This document shows positions 51,474 through 60,188 of a stretch of 64,000 nt of DNA, piece by piece. How positions within the stretch are numbered: position 1 is the stretch's first letter; each line of letters starts with the position of its first letter. The position numbers and the translations under genes are program-made. The notes under the pieces were generated by a model. It saw nothing but the letters and a program-made list of their open reading frames with translations, made no database searches and had not been told where the DNA came from. The DNA comes from an uncultured Algibacter sp. (GTDB taxonomy: Bacteria; Bacteroidota; Bacteroidia; Flavobacteriales; Flavobacteriaceae), in contig NZ_CANLGU010000007.1 in assembly GCF_947490405.1 (NCBI RefSeq), forward strand, positions 124,001-188,000, written 5' to 3'.

Positions 51474-52301
51474 ATGAGAAAAATATCAAGAATTGAAATA
51501 GCAAATTTGATTTTAGATAGATTAGTTTATGAAAAGTCGCGTTTAAAGGGGGGGTATTTTGAAACCAAGCCAGATATAGGTCATTTTTATATTGATAATT
51601 TGCTTCCTGAAGAATTAGCCGTTGCTTGTTTTGAATCATTTCCTCAAATGGAAGAAATGAGATGCCTAAAAAGTATACGAGAATATAAATATATCTCAGC
51701 TCAAATGAATCGGCATAATCCATTATTAGAGGAAGTACTTTATGCTTTTCAAGATAAGCGTATAATAGATTTAATTGGGGAGATATGTGATATAGAATCT
51801 CTATATGCTGATGAATCTCTATATGCTGGGGGATTGTCTTTAATGGCTAAAAATAATTTTTTAAATCCCCACTTAGATAATTCTCATGATTCAGAACGTG
51901 AAAGATGGAGGGTATTGAACTTACTTTATTATGTTACTCCTAATTGGAAAAAAGAGAATGGAGGTCATTTAGAGCTTTGGCCTAATGGTCCTAAAAAAGA
52001 GCCAATATTGATTGAAAGTAGTTTTAATCGACTAGTAATAATGGCTACTCATCAAACTTCATGGCATTCTGTAAATAAAGTTGAAGTTGATGAATATAGA
52101 CGTTGTATATCCAATTACTATTTTAGTGATAACCCCTTAAAGGAAACAGATAAATTTCATGTGACGAAGTACAGAGGAAGACCAGATGAAACATTGAAAA
52201 ATTTAGTATTAGATTGTGATTCTGGATTAAGAATGTTTGTTAGGCAAGTATTTAAAAAGGGCATTAGAAAAAACCCTCACGTTTACAAAAAGCATAATTG
52301 A
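51474..52301 (+). CDS. 2-oxoglutarate/Fe(II)-dependent oxygenase (prolyl-hydroxylase-like)
   Basis: 275 residues with the jelly-roll iron site HxD...H: His133-x-Asp135 (NPHLDNS) and His198 (TSWHSV), then an Arg pair at 209-210 for 2-oxoglutarate (YRRCISNYYF). The region YYVTPNWKKENGGHLELWPNG is typical of P4Hc-type oxygenases. It lies at the end of the surface-glycan locus, so it may hydroxylate a sugar, lipid or protein there. A small internal tandem duplication (ESLYAD then ESLYAG, from an 18-bp repeat near 51796-51830) is visible. Its stop codon abuts the stop of the convergent ftsE-like gene with no bases between. Confidence 0.88.
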   Translation: MRKISRIEIANLILDRLVYEKSRLKGGYFETKPDIGHFYIDNLLPEELAVACFESFPQMEEMRCLKSIREYKYISAQMNRHNPLLEEVLYAFQDKRIIDLIGEICDIESLYADESLYAGGLSLMAKNNFLNPHLDNSHDSERERWRVLNLLYYVTPNWKKENGGHLELWPNGPKKEPILIESSFNRLVIMATHQTSWHSVNKVEVDEYRRCISNYYFSDNPLKETDKFHVTKYRGRPDETLKNLVLDCDSGLRMFVRQVFKKGIRKNPHVYKKHN

Positions 52302-52985
52302 TTATCCTTTACGCTGCACTACTTCATAAACCTGATTGTCGTCACATTTTAAAGTTTTGCTTGGGTATTTTAGTAGCAAAGCATAGTCATGTGTAGCCAT
52401 TAAAATGGTATTACCATTTTTGTTTATGTCTTGCAAAACTTCCATAACTTCTACACTTGTTTGTGGGTCTAAGTTTCCTGTAGGTTCGTCTGCTAAAATT
52501 AACTCAGGATCATTTAATAAAGCTCTTGCAATGGCCACACGCTGTTGTTCGCCACCAGAAAGTTCGTGTGGAAATTTAAAGCCTTTGGTTTTCATATCTA
52601 CTTTATTCAAAACCTCTTCTATTCTTGCGTTCATTTTATCTTTGTCTTTCCAGCCTGTAGCTTTTAAAACAAAACGTAGATTATCATTAATCGTTCTATC
52701 ACTTAATAATTTAAAATCTTGGAAAACAACTCCTAATTTTCGTCTTAAAAAAGGAATGTCTTTTTCTTTTAATGTTTTTAAATCGAAATCAACAATATGG
52801 CCTTCTCCTTCTGTAAGCGGTAAATCGGCATAAAGTGTTTTCATAAAACTACTTTTTCCAGTTCCTGTTTTTCCAATTAAATACACGAAATCTCCTTTGT
52901 TAATTTCTACATTAACATCAGAGAGGACTAAATTTTCGCCCTGAAAAATAGAAGCATCTTTTAATTGTAAAATAGGAGTTGACAT
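52302..52985 (-). CDS. ftsE: FtsE-like ABC transporter ATP-binding protein
   Basis: 227 residues. Walker A GKTGTGKSS (38-46), Q-loop VVFQDFKLL, signature LSGGEQQRVAIARALL, Walker B LILADEPTG, and H-loop MATHD are all present. The segment FQDFKLLSDRTINDNLRFVL is characteristic of FtsE, which with FtsX regulates septal peptidoglycan hydrolysis. No ftsX is adjacent here, so the assignment rests on this protein alone. Confidence 0.85.
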   Translation of the reverse strand: MSTPILQLKDASIFQGENLVLSDVNVEINKGDFVYLIGKTGTGKSSFMKTLYADLPLTEGEGHIVDFDLKTLKEKDIPFLRRKLGVVFQDFKLLSDRTINDNLRFVLKATGWKDKDKMNARIEEVLNKVDMKTKGFKFPHELSGGEQQRVAIARALLNDPELILADEPTGNLDPQTSVEVMEVLQDINKNGNTILMATHDYALLLKYPSKTLKCDDNQVYEVVQRKG

Positions 52986-53341
52986 AAACTAAACAAGGTT
53001 CTTTTTGTTGACTGTGGTAAATGTATTATTTAAAACTTGAAAGTAAAAACTAAACGTAAAAAGTTTGGAATAGTTGTGATTGAAAAATTTAATTTTCTAT
53101 CTGCTGTTTTCTGGATTTTTTTAACATTTAATAAGTTGGTTTATAATTATGGCACGATTATTACGTTATAGGATTTAGTTTAAATAAAAACTAACTCCGA
53201 GATAATTTTATCGAGGTTTCAGTTGAATTTGTCATTCCCGTGAAAACGGGAATCTAAAATAAAAGATTTTTGTTTTTTACTTATAACAAAAACAAAGAGC
53301 CTTTATTTATCTTTGATTCTAAATTTAAAATTAATCCAAGA
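52986..53341. other. Gene-poor spacer upstream of the TPR gene
   Basis: 356 bases of AT-rich sequence between divergent genes. It holds the palindromic repeat at 53231-53256 and an imperfect hairpin (CTCCGAGATAATTTTATCGAGG near 53194-53215). No ORF is credible. Confidence 0.5.
53231..53256. repeat. Short palindromic repeat, GTCATTCCC...GGGAATCT type
   Basis: GTCATTCCCG-TGAAAA-CGGGAATCTA: an 8-bp stem of the same family as 8908 and 24033. Confidence 0.8.
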
Positions 53342-56300
53342 ATGACTAAAAGAAGTTTTCTTTCACTAATAATTGTAGTAAGTTTTAGTTTTCAAATATT
53401 TGCGCAGCAATCTGCGGCATATACAAGTAGTTTGGTGGATTATCAAAAAGCTTTGTCGCTTTATAACAATCAGCAATATCGAGCAGCCCAATCTATGTTT
53501 AGTGATGTAAAAAAGACTGCTAATGAAGCCATTTTACAGTCTAATTGCACCTATTATATAGCAAATTGCGCTGTGCGTTTAAATCAGCAAAATGCAGACC
53601 AGTTAATAGAGAATTTTGTAAAAGAATATCCAACTAGCACAAAACGAAATACAGCATTTATAGACGTTGCTGATTACTACTTCGAGAACTCGAAATATGC
53701 TTATGCTAGTAAATGGTATAAGAAAGTAGATGAAAACGCTTTGGCCAGAAAAGAGCGTGAAAATTTTTACTTCAATTATGGTTACACAGCGTTTACAACT
53801 AAAAATTATAAAACAGCAAAAAAGTATTTAAGTCGCGTAGAAAGCTCTCAAGAATTTGGCTCACAAGCTAAATATTATATTGGCTTTATGGCTTATGAAG
53901 GTGATGATTACGACAAGGCTAATGAATACTTTGAGCAAGTTAACGATCAAGAACGTTACAAAGAAAAACTATCGTATTATCAAGCTGATTTAAATTTTAA
54001 ATTAGGAAAGTTTGAAAACGCTATTCAGCTTGCAAAGGAAAGATTAGAATCTAGTGATGAAGCTGAAGTTTCAGAGCTTTCAAAAATCATTGGAGAAAGT
54101 TATTTTAATCTAGAACAGTATGCTGAAGCTATTCCTTTTTTAAAAGCATATAAAGGTAAAAGAGGTAAATGGAATAATACAGATTTTTACCAATTAGGTT
54201 ACGCGTATTACAAACAAAAAGATTTTGAAAATGCGATTTCAGAATTTAATAAAATAGTAGGAGGGACCAATGCTATTGCCCAAAATGCCTATTATCATTT
54301 AGGAGAGAGTTATATTAATTTAGAAAAAAAGCAGGAAGCCCTAAATGCTTTTAGAAATGCTTCTCAAATGGATTTTGATTTAAAAATTCAAGAAGATGCA
54401 TGGTTAAATTATGCAAAGATTAGTTATGAAATAGGAAACCCGTATCAATCAGCGCCACAGGTATTAGCGGGTTACCTTGAAAAATATCCTGAAACACCGT
54501 ATCAAGAAGAAATCGAAACTCTTTTAATAGATTCATACATAACTTCAAAAAATTATAAAGAAGCTTTAAACCTGTTGGGAAATAAAAAGAGTTTTGAAAA
54601 TAAAGTAGCTTATCAAAAAGTAGCTTTTTATAGAGGTTTAGAATTATATAATGAAGGTAATTATCAAGAAGCAGAAGCGCTTTTTGATGCTTCATTAAAA
54701 GAAGCATTAGAACCCAAATATACATCGAGAGCAACCTTTTGGAAAGCAGAAGCCGATTATAACTTAACCAATTATGATGATGCCTTGGTTGGTTTTAAAC
54801 AATTTCAGCAACAATCAGAAGCATCATCAACTCCAGAGATAGAAAATATAGATTACAATTTAGCCTACACTTATTTCAAAATAAAAAATTATGGAAAAGC
54901 TACAGAGTATTTTAATCGATTTATTTCAAATAAAAAAGAAGATAAAGTTAGACTTAATGATACCTACCTGCGTTTAGGCGATGCTCATTTCGTTTCAAGT
55001 CAATACCAAAGAGCTATTTCAGCTTATGAAAACGCAATTAGATTGAATGAAATCGATTCTGATTATCCAGCATTTCAGAAGGCAATTAGTGTAGGTTACG
55101 CTGGTAATACTTCAAAGAAGATAAAAGAGTTAGAGCAATTTATAAACCAGTATTCAAAATCAAAATTAAGAGATGATGCTTTATATGAACTTGGTAATTC
55201 ATTTGTAAAAGCAAATGAAACAGATAAAGCTATGAAAGCTTACAATCAGTTGAATAGCGAGTATAGAATGAGTTCTTTCGTACCAAAATCACTGTTACGT
55301 CAAGGTTTGGTGTATTACAATGGAAGTAAAAACGAAAGCGCTTTAACTAAATTTAAAAAAGTGGCAGGTGATTACCCAGGAACACCAGAAGCGGTTCAGG
55401 CAGTTTCAACAGCACGATTAATATATATTGATTTAGGTAAAGTGGACGAGTATGCTAATTGGGTGAAGCAATTGGATTATGTTGAGGTAACTGATGCCGA
55501 TTTAGATAATACCACATACGAAGCTGCAGAGAAGCAGTATTTAGAAAACAATACAGATAAGGCAATAAGGCAATTTAATGGATATTTAAATCAATTCCCT
55601 AATGGAATTCATGCATTGCAATCACATTTTTACTTGGCTCAAATGTATTACAAGAAAGATCTGTTGGAAAATGCAGCACCGCATTACAAGTATGTTGTAG
55701 ATGCAAGCCAAAGCGAGTTTACAGAAGAGGCTTTATCACGTCTATCTCAGTTTTATTTAGAAAGTAAAAGCTGGAATAAAGCCATCCCAATTTTGCAACG
55801 TTTAGAAGAAGAAGCAAACTATCCGCAGAATATTGTATTTGCACAGTCTAACTTGATGAAGGCTAATTATCAATTAGAGAGTTATGATAATGCTGTAGCT
55901 TACGCTGAAAAAGTACTAAACAGTTCAAAAATTGATAATAAAATTAAAAGTGATGCCCATATTATTATTGCACGTTCTGCAATGAAAACAGGAGATGAAA
56001 CTAAAGCAAAGTCTGCTTATGCAAAAGTTGAGCGTGTTGCTACAGGCGAAACAGCAGCTGAAGCTTTATACTTTAATGCCTATTTTAAAAATAAGGAAGG
56101 AAATTATAAAGGTTCTAATGCATCAGTACAGAAATTAGCAAAAGATTTTTCTGGATATAAGTACTATAGTGCAAAAGGGTTGGTGCTAATGGCTAAGAAT
56201 TATTATGCTTTAGATGATGCATTTCAAGCCACATATATTTTAGAAAGTGTTATTCAAAATTTTCCAGAATTTGAAGATGTGGTTTCCGAAGCAAAAACAG

Positions 56301-56362
56301 AACTTAGGAAAATCAAAAGAGAAGAAGCTAAAACAAATTCATCAATAGTTTCAGAAGATTAA
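53342..56362 (+). CDS. Large secreted TPR-repeat protein
   Basis: From the ATG at 53342 (MTKRSFLSLIIVVSFSFQIFAQ) it has a clear signal peptide; the upstream extension is not signal-like. The roughly 1,006-residue product is built almost wholly of tetratricopeptide repeats (LYNNQQYRAAQSMFSDVKKT, YYKQKDFENAISEFNKIV, YNEGNYQEAEALFDASLKEA and many more). It is a periplasmic interaction scaffold. In Flavobacteriaceae this gene is typically paired with an outer-membrane beta-barrel gene, as here (74 nt gap). The partner may depend on it for assembly or regulation; this is inferred. Confidence 0.9.
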   Translation: MTKRSFLSLIIVVSFSFQIFAQQSAAYTSSLVDYQKALSLYNNQQYRAAQSMFSDVKKTANEAILQSNCTYYIANCAVRLNQQNADQLIENFVKEYPTSTKRNTAFIDVADYYFENSKYAYASKWYKKVDENALARKERENFYFNYGYTAFTTKNYKTAKKYLSRVESSQEFGSQAKYYIGFMAYEGDDYDKANEYFEQVNDQERYKEKLSYYQADLNFKLGKFENAIQLAKERLESSDEAEVSELSKIIGESYFNLEQYAEAIPFLKAYKGKRGKWNNTDFYQLGYAYYKQKDFENAISEFNKIVGGTNAIAQNAYYHLGESYINLEKKQEALNAFRNASQMDFDLKIQEDAWLNYAKISYEIGNPYQSAPQVLAGYLEKYPETPYQEEIETLLIDSYITSKNYKEALNLLGNKKSFENKVAYQKVAFYRGLELYNEGNYQEAEALFDASLKEALEPKYTSRATFWKAEADYNLTNYDDALVGFKQFQQQSEASSTPEIENIDYNLAYTYFKIKNYGKATEYFNRFISNKKEDKVRLNDTYLRLGDAHFVSSQYQRAISAYENAIRLNEIDSDYPAFQKAISVGYAGNTSKKIKELEQFINQYSKSKLRDDALYELGNSFVKANETDKAMKAYNQLNSEYRMSSFVPKSLLRQGLVYYNGSKNESALTKFKKVAGDYPGTPEAVQAVSTARLIYIDLGKVDEYANWVKQLDYVEVTDADLDNTTYEAAEKQYLENNTDKAIRQFNGYLNQFPNGIHALQSHFYLAQMYYKKDLLENAAPHYKYVVDASQSEFTEEALSRLSQFYLESKSWNKAIPILQRLEEEANYPQNIVFAQSNLMKANYQLESYDNAVAYAEKVLNSSKIDNKIKSDAHIIIARSAMKTGDETKAKSAYAKVERVATGETAAEALYFNAYFKNKEGNYKGSNASVQKLAKDFSGYKYYSAKGLVLMAKNYYALDDAFQATYILESVIQNFPEFEDVVSEAKTELRKIKREEAKTNSSIVSED

Positions 56363-56435
56363 ATACAAGTTATATGGTCATGCTCAGCAAAGTCTAGGCA
56401 TATCATCATCAATCGTAAATCAAAAAAATATAAGA

Positions 56436-58163
56436 ATGCGTAAGCAAATCAAAATCATATCAACAGGAATTCTTTTATTAAGTATAACATTAAGTTTCGC
56501 TCAAAGAACCGAAAACGATACAATAAATACAGGTGTTATAGATGTTGTTAAGCCATACACACCAACAATTTCTGATGCATTTAAAGTAAAGGAAGTTCCT
56601 GCTTTAGATGATGAAACTACAGAAACAAAAAAAGAGATTAAGTATAATATTTTTTCTTTTCCTGTAGCATCAACATTTACACCAGCAAAAGGAAAAGCTG
56701 CTGTAGTAGAAAAGCGTCCGCCAGCTAAACTATTTGATAATTATGCTACATTAGGAGTGGGCAGTTATACTACTATTTTAGGTGAAGTGTATTTAAATCA
56801 TGCCATTTCAAGAAATGAAAGTGTTGGAGGCTATGTTAGCCATCATTCATCAGCAGGAGGTATAGAAGGAGTGTCTTTTGATGATAACTTTTCTAACTCG
56901 AAAATCAACTTGAATTATTCCAGTAGATTAAGAGATTTAGCATGGAATGTAGAGGCGGGTTTTCAGCATCAAATGTATAATTGGTACGGTGTGGATGAAA
57001 CACAATTAGCTCAGGCACAAGCTAATAATATTGAAGTTGGACATTCTTTTTTTAATGCCCATTTTGGAGGTGATATTGAATTTGAAGATACTTATATCAA
57101 CTCTGGAAGTTTCTTTTTCAGACGATTTAGTGATAACCAAGGCTCTGGAGAAAATAGGTTCGTAGCAAAAGCAAAAGTGGATGTGCCTATTAATGATGTT
57201 GAAATTTCAACGGATATAAAAATTGATTACATAGGCGGAACTTTCGATAGAAATTATGCGACTAATAATGCGCTAAATTATGGGAATTTTCAAGTTGGTT
57301 TATCGCCAACCTACCAAATGAAACAGGACGATTTAACGCTAGATTTAGGAGCTTCAATCTATTATCTAAGAGACCGAGAAGCAGGTGAAAACAAAATATT
57401 TATTTACCCAAACATAACAGCAACGTACAGGTTGGTTAATGATGTATTGATTGCTTACGGTGGTATTCAAGGGGATTTAATTCAAAATTCCTATTATGGT
57501 TTTGCTACAGAGAATCCGTTTGTCTCTCCAACATTATTCATCACTCCAACCGATCAGCTATACAATGCTTTTGTTGGATTAAAGGGAAAACTATCCAGTA
57601 ACATGAGCTATAACATTAGCGGACGCTATTTAGCTGATAGAAACAAAGCCTTATTTAGAAATAACGAGATTACCTTAACTAATCAAGACTATACCTACGG
57701 GAACTCTTTTGGTATTGTTTATGACGATGTGGATACTTTTGGCGTAGCCGGAGAGATTAATGTAGATGTGAATAGAAATTTTAAGCTTGGTATTAAAGCA
57801 GAATATTTTACATATAACACAGATGATGAGGCAGAAGCTTGGAACTTGCCAGATTTAAGAGGTTCTCTTTTTCTGGATTATCAAATGGATGAACATTGGT
57901 TTATGGGAGCAAATCTATTTTACGTAGGTGAGCGTAAAGACCAATTTTTCTTAAATGATGGAGTAACTGTAACATCACCATTTACAGTAGCTTTAGATAG
58001 TTATTTTGATGCCAATGCGCATCTTGGATACCATATAAACGACCAATTTTCTGTGTTTGCAAAAGCAAATAATATGGTAAATAAAGCTTATGAGAAATGG
58101 CAGAATTTCCCAGTGCAAAGCATTCAGTTTTTAGCAGGCGCTACGTATAAGTTTGATTTTTGA
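56436..58163 (+). CDS. TonB-dependent-receptor-like outer membrane beta-barrel
   Basis: 575 residues with a signal peptide (GILLLSITLSFAQ). A short N-terminal segment (NTGVIDVVKPYTPTISDAFK) precedes a series of alternating-polarity strands rich in Tyr, Asn and aromatic ends, finishing in QFLAGATYKFDF, whose last residue Phe is typical of BAM-inserted barrels. There is no plug domain and no TonB box that I can recognise, so it may be a porin-like barrel. It follows the TPR gene and probably shares its transcript. Confidence 0.85.
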   Translation: MRKQIKIISTGILLLSITLSFAQRTENDTINTGVIDVVKPYTPTISDAFKVKEVPALDDETTETKKEIKYNIFSFPVASTFTPAKGKAAVVEKRPPAKLFDNYATLGVGSYTTILGEVYLNHAISRNESVGGYVSHHSSAGGIEGVSFDDNFSNSKINLNYSSRLRDLAWNVEAGFQHQMYNWYGVDETQLAQAQANNIEVGHSFFNAHFGGDIEFEDTYINSGSFFFRRFSDNQGSGENRFVAKAKVDVPINDVEISTDIKIDYIGGTFDRNYATNNALNYGNFQVGLSPTYQMKQDDLTLDLGASIYYLRDREAGENKIFIYPNITATYRLVNDVLIAYGGIQGDLIQNSYYGFATENPFVSPTLFITPTDQLYNAFVGLKGKLSSNMSYNISGRYLADRNKALFRNNEITLTNQDYTYGNSFGIVYDDVDTFGVAGEINVDVNRNFKLGIKAEYFTYNTDDEAEAWNLPDLRGSLFLDYQMDEHWFMGANLFYVGERKDQFFLNDGVTVTSPFTVALDSYFDANAHLGYHINDQFSVFAKANNMVNKAYEKWQNFPVQSIQFLAGATYKFDF

Positions 58164-58171
58164 CACGAAGT

Positions 58172-58200
58172 GTCATCTTGAACTCGTTTCAGGATCTCAT
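58172..58200. repeat. Short palindromic repeat, GTCATC-TTGAAC...GATCTC type
   Basis: GTCATCTTGAACTCGTTTCA followed by GGATCTCAT: arms TTGAA/TTCA-like within ends GTCAT...ATCTC. Partial copies of its right half are built into the dispersed repeats at 1629 and 8962. Confidence 0.7.
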
Positions 58201-58258
58201 AGTATCACTCCCACGGAGGTAGGAATTTCATGAAGATTTCATAGAATTTAATTTTTTA

Positions 58259-58353
58259 GGGCGTTACCCTGTCGGGTCAGGCTTTCCGTTCCAAGTCCTC
58301 GCTTTTGCGCTAAGGCGCAAAACCTGTGGGCTTTCCTCTGCAATCCTTAACGC
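58259..58353 (+). repeat. Dispersed GCGTTA-ended repeat (copy 9, subtype B)
   Basis: GGGCGTTACCCTGTCGGGTC, AGGCTTTCCGTTCCAAGTCC, hairpin TTTTGCGCTAAGGCGCAAAA, TGTGGGCTTTCCTCTGC, AATCCTTAACGCAG. Shares its modules with the copy at 7050-7150. Confidence 0.75.
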
Positions 58354-58452
58354 AGATTGTGCTAAAATCAGCTTCATAAATAGCATTTATATTTTGTATG
58401 CTTTTAGTTAACTAACATAATTGATAAATTTGTAATCGTTAAAATCTAATGA

Positions 58453-58869
58453 ATGAAAAGATTGTTTTGTGCTATATTTTTGCTATCCTTTTTTAATAGT
58501 TTATCTCAGAACTTAACATGTTGTAAAACTATTTCTGAGGTAAAATCTCTAGTTGAAGGCGATTGGAAGTTAGAAGGGGATTCTAAGAATGTAGTTTACA
58601 GATTTAGTTTTTCTGGAGATAAAGGCTTTATTGAAGTCTTGAAGGAAATGAATTTACCTCCAAAAGCTGAAAAAACTAGAGAAGATGACATTATTATTAA
58701 TGATCATGAGATTTTTAAAATATCATTAAAAAAACAGACTTATTTTATTGAAATACAAAGTTTAACTTATACTGTAATTGAACAAATTTTGGTTTTAAAT
58801 GAATCAAACTTCATTTATGGTAATAAAAATTCTAAAAGAATCTTTACAAGAGATAGAATTAAGAAGTGA
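58453..58869 (+). CDS. Secreted protein of unknown function
   Basis: 138 residues with a signal peptide (FCAIFLLSFFNSLSQ). The mature part (LTCCKTISEVKSLVEGDWKLEGDSKNVVYRFSFSG...) reads like a small lipocalin-type or beta-sheet domain with two adjacent cysteines near the new N-terminus. No family is assigned. It overlaps the convergent methyltransferase gene by 11 nt. Confidence 0.75.
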   Translation: MKRLFCAIFLLSFFNSLSQNLTCCKTISEVKSLVEGDWKLEGDSKNVVYRFSFSGDKGFIEVLKEMNLPPKAEKTREDDIIINDHEIFKISLKKQTYFIEIQSLTYTVIEQILVLNESNFIYGNKNSKRIFTRDRIKK

Positions 58870-59557
58870 TTCGCGCCAAATAATCAAAATACTCACCTTC
58901 TAAGGCCAGCTCACATTGTAACCCAACACTTTCGCAAGCTAATTTTAAAGTTTCAAAATCTAAATACAACCACTTTATAGGGGTTTCTTCTTTGCCTTTA
59001 TACGATAAAAAGTAGTCCAGTTCGCCGTAGTATCCAGCATTCATATCCATCCAGTAACCACCATCATCATCTTCGTACATATATTTAATGTCAGACGAAT
59101 CAATTAATATTTGGCCACCAGATTTCAAAAGACTTTTCATATGCGATAAATATTTAGATACCTGAATAATTTCTTGAAAAATACCAGTCCCATTCATTAA
59201 TAGTAAAATGGTATCAAAAGTATCCGTTTCATCTAAAAGCGATTTTATTTCAGTATGTCTAACACCACGTTCTTTAGCAACTTTAATAGCACCCTCAGAG
59301 ATATCAATAGCTTTTACTGCAAAACTATGTTCTTGTAAATACAAACTATGGCTGCCAGAGCCGCAACCAACATCTAATATTGAACCTTTACAAAATTTTA
59401 AAGCCATCTTTTCAATCTTCGGCATGTCTTTATAATCTCGAAACAAATAGGGAAGTGGTAAAACATCTTCATCTGAAATATTTGTTGAGGTAACGATATC
59501 TTCAGTATAGTTTCCGTTGTGGTAATCCAATAAAGCCTTTCCAAAAATATCTTTCAT
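58859..59557 (-). CDS. Class I SAM-dependent methyltransferase
   Basis: 232 residues. Motif I GSILDVGCGSGSHSLYL (59-75), the acidic strand-end IDISEGAI, TFDTILLLMNGTGIF and KSGGQILIDSSDIKYM are all visible. The N- and C-terminal extensions (about 55 residues before motif I) may bind the substrate. Substrate unknown. It stands alone on this strand. Confidence 0.88.
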   Translation of the reverse strand: MKDIFGKALLDYHNGNYTEDIVTSTNISDEDVLPLPYLFRDYKDMPKIEKMALKFCKGSILDVGCGSGSHSLYLQEHSFAVKAIDISEGAIKVAKERGVRHTEIKSLLDETDTFDTILLLMNGTGIFQEIIQVSKYLSHMKSLLKSGGQILIDSSDIKYMYEDDDGGYWMDMNAGYYGELDYFLSYKGKEETPIKWLYLDFETLKLACESVGLQCELALEGEYFDYLARITS

Positions 59558-59562
59558 AGTAT

Positions 59563-59597
59563 GTCATTGCGAGACTTTTTAAGTCGTGGCAATCTTC
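59563..59597. repeat. Short palindromic repeat, GTCATTGCGAGAC...GGCAATCT type
   Basis: GTCATTGCGAGACTTTTTAA followed by GTCGTGGCAATCTT: inner stem GACTT/AAGTC and outer ATTGC/GGCAAT around it. The ends match the other short families (GTCATT...AATCT). Confidence 0.7.
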
Positions 59598-59673
59598 TAG
59601 TTTAAAGTTTCAATTTTAAAGATTACTTTGTTTATTCATCTCTAGTAATTACGAAAGTTACTATTTTTACACC

Positions 59674-60165
59674 ATGCAAGACATCATAAATAATCTCCCA
59701 AAGCTCGCCAAAGATAAACATAACGAGAACAAAAAGTTCTTTGCAAAGCTTAAAAAAAAGCCGCCTAAAAATTTGGATTATACGATGCAGGAATTGCATG
59801 ATCAAGAATTTGAAAAAACAGATTGTTTAGAGTGTGCCAACTGTTGTAAAACTACTGGGCCTCTGTTTACAGATAAAGATGTAGATAGAATTGCGAAGCA
59901 TTTTAGAATGAAAACGCAAAAATTTATTGAGACCTATTTAAGAATTGATGAGGAAAATGATTTTGTTTTAAAAAGCGTGCCATGTACATTTTTAGGAGCC
60001 GATAATTACTGTTCTATTTATGATGTGAGACCAAAAGCATGTAGGGAGTTTCCGCATACTGATAGAAAAAAGTTTCAGCAAATATCTAATCTTACACTCA
60101 AGAATGTTGCCATTTGTCCTGCTGCTTTTAATATAGTTGAGGATATGAAGAAAAGAATAAAATAG
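59674..60165 (+). CDS. YkgJ-family cysteine-cluster protein
   Basis: 163 residues. The cysteine pattern of the family is complete: DCLECANCCKTTGPL, PCTFLGADNYCSIYDVRPKACREFPH and ICPAAF. These may bind zinc or an iron-sulfur cluster; members include C-x8-C-x-x-C proteins of unknown activity. The length is normal for the family. It lies 23 nt before the sterol-desaturase-like gene. Confidence 0.93.
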   Translation: MQDIINNLPKLAKDKHNENKKFFAKLKKKPPKNLDYTMQELHDQEFEKTDCLECANCCKTTGPLFTDKDVDRIAKHFRMKTQKFIETYLRIDEENDFVLKSVPCTFLGADNYCSIYDVRPKACREFPHTDRKKFQQISNLTLKNVAICPAAFNIVEDMKKRIK

Positions 60166-60188
60166 TATCTTTAAAACAAAAATTAATT

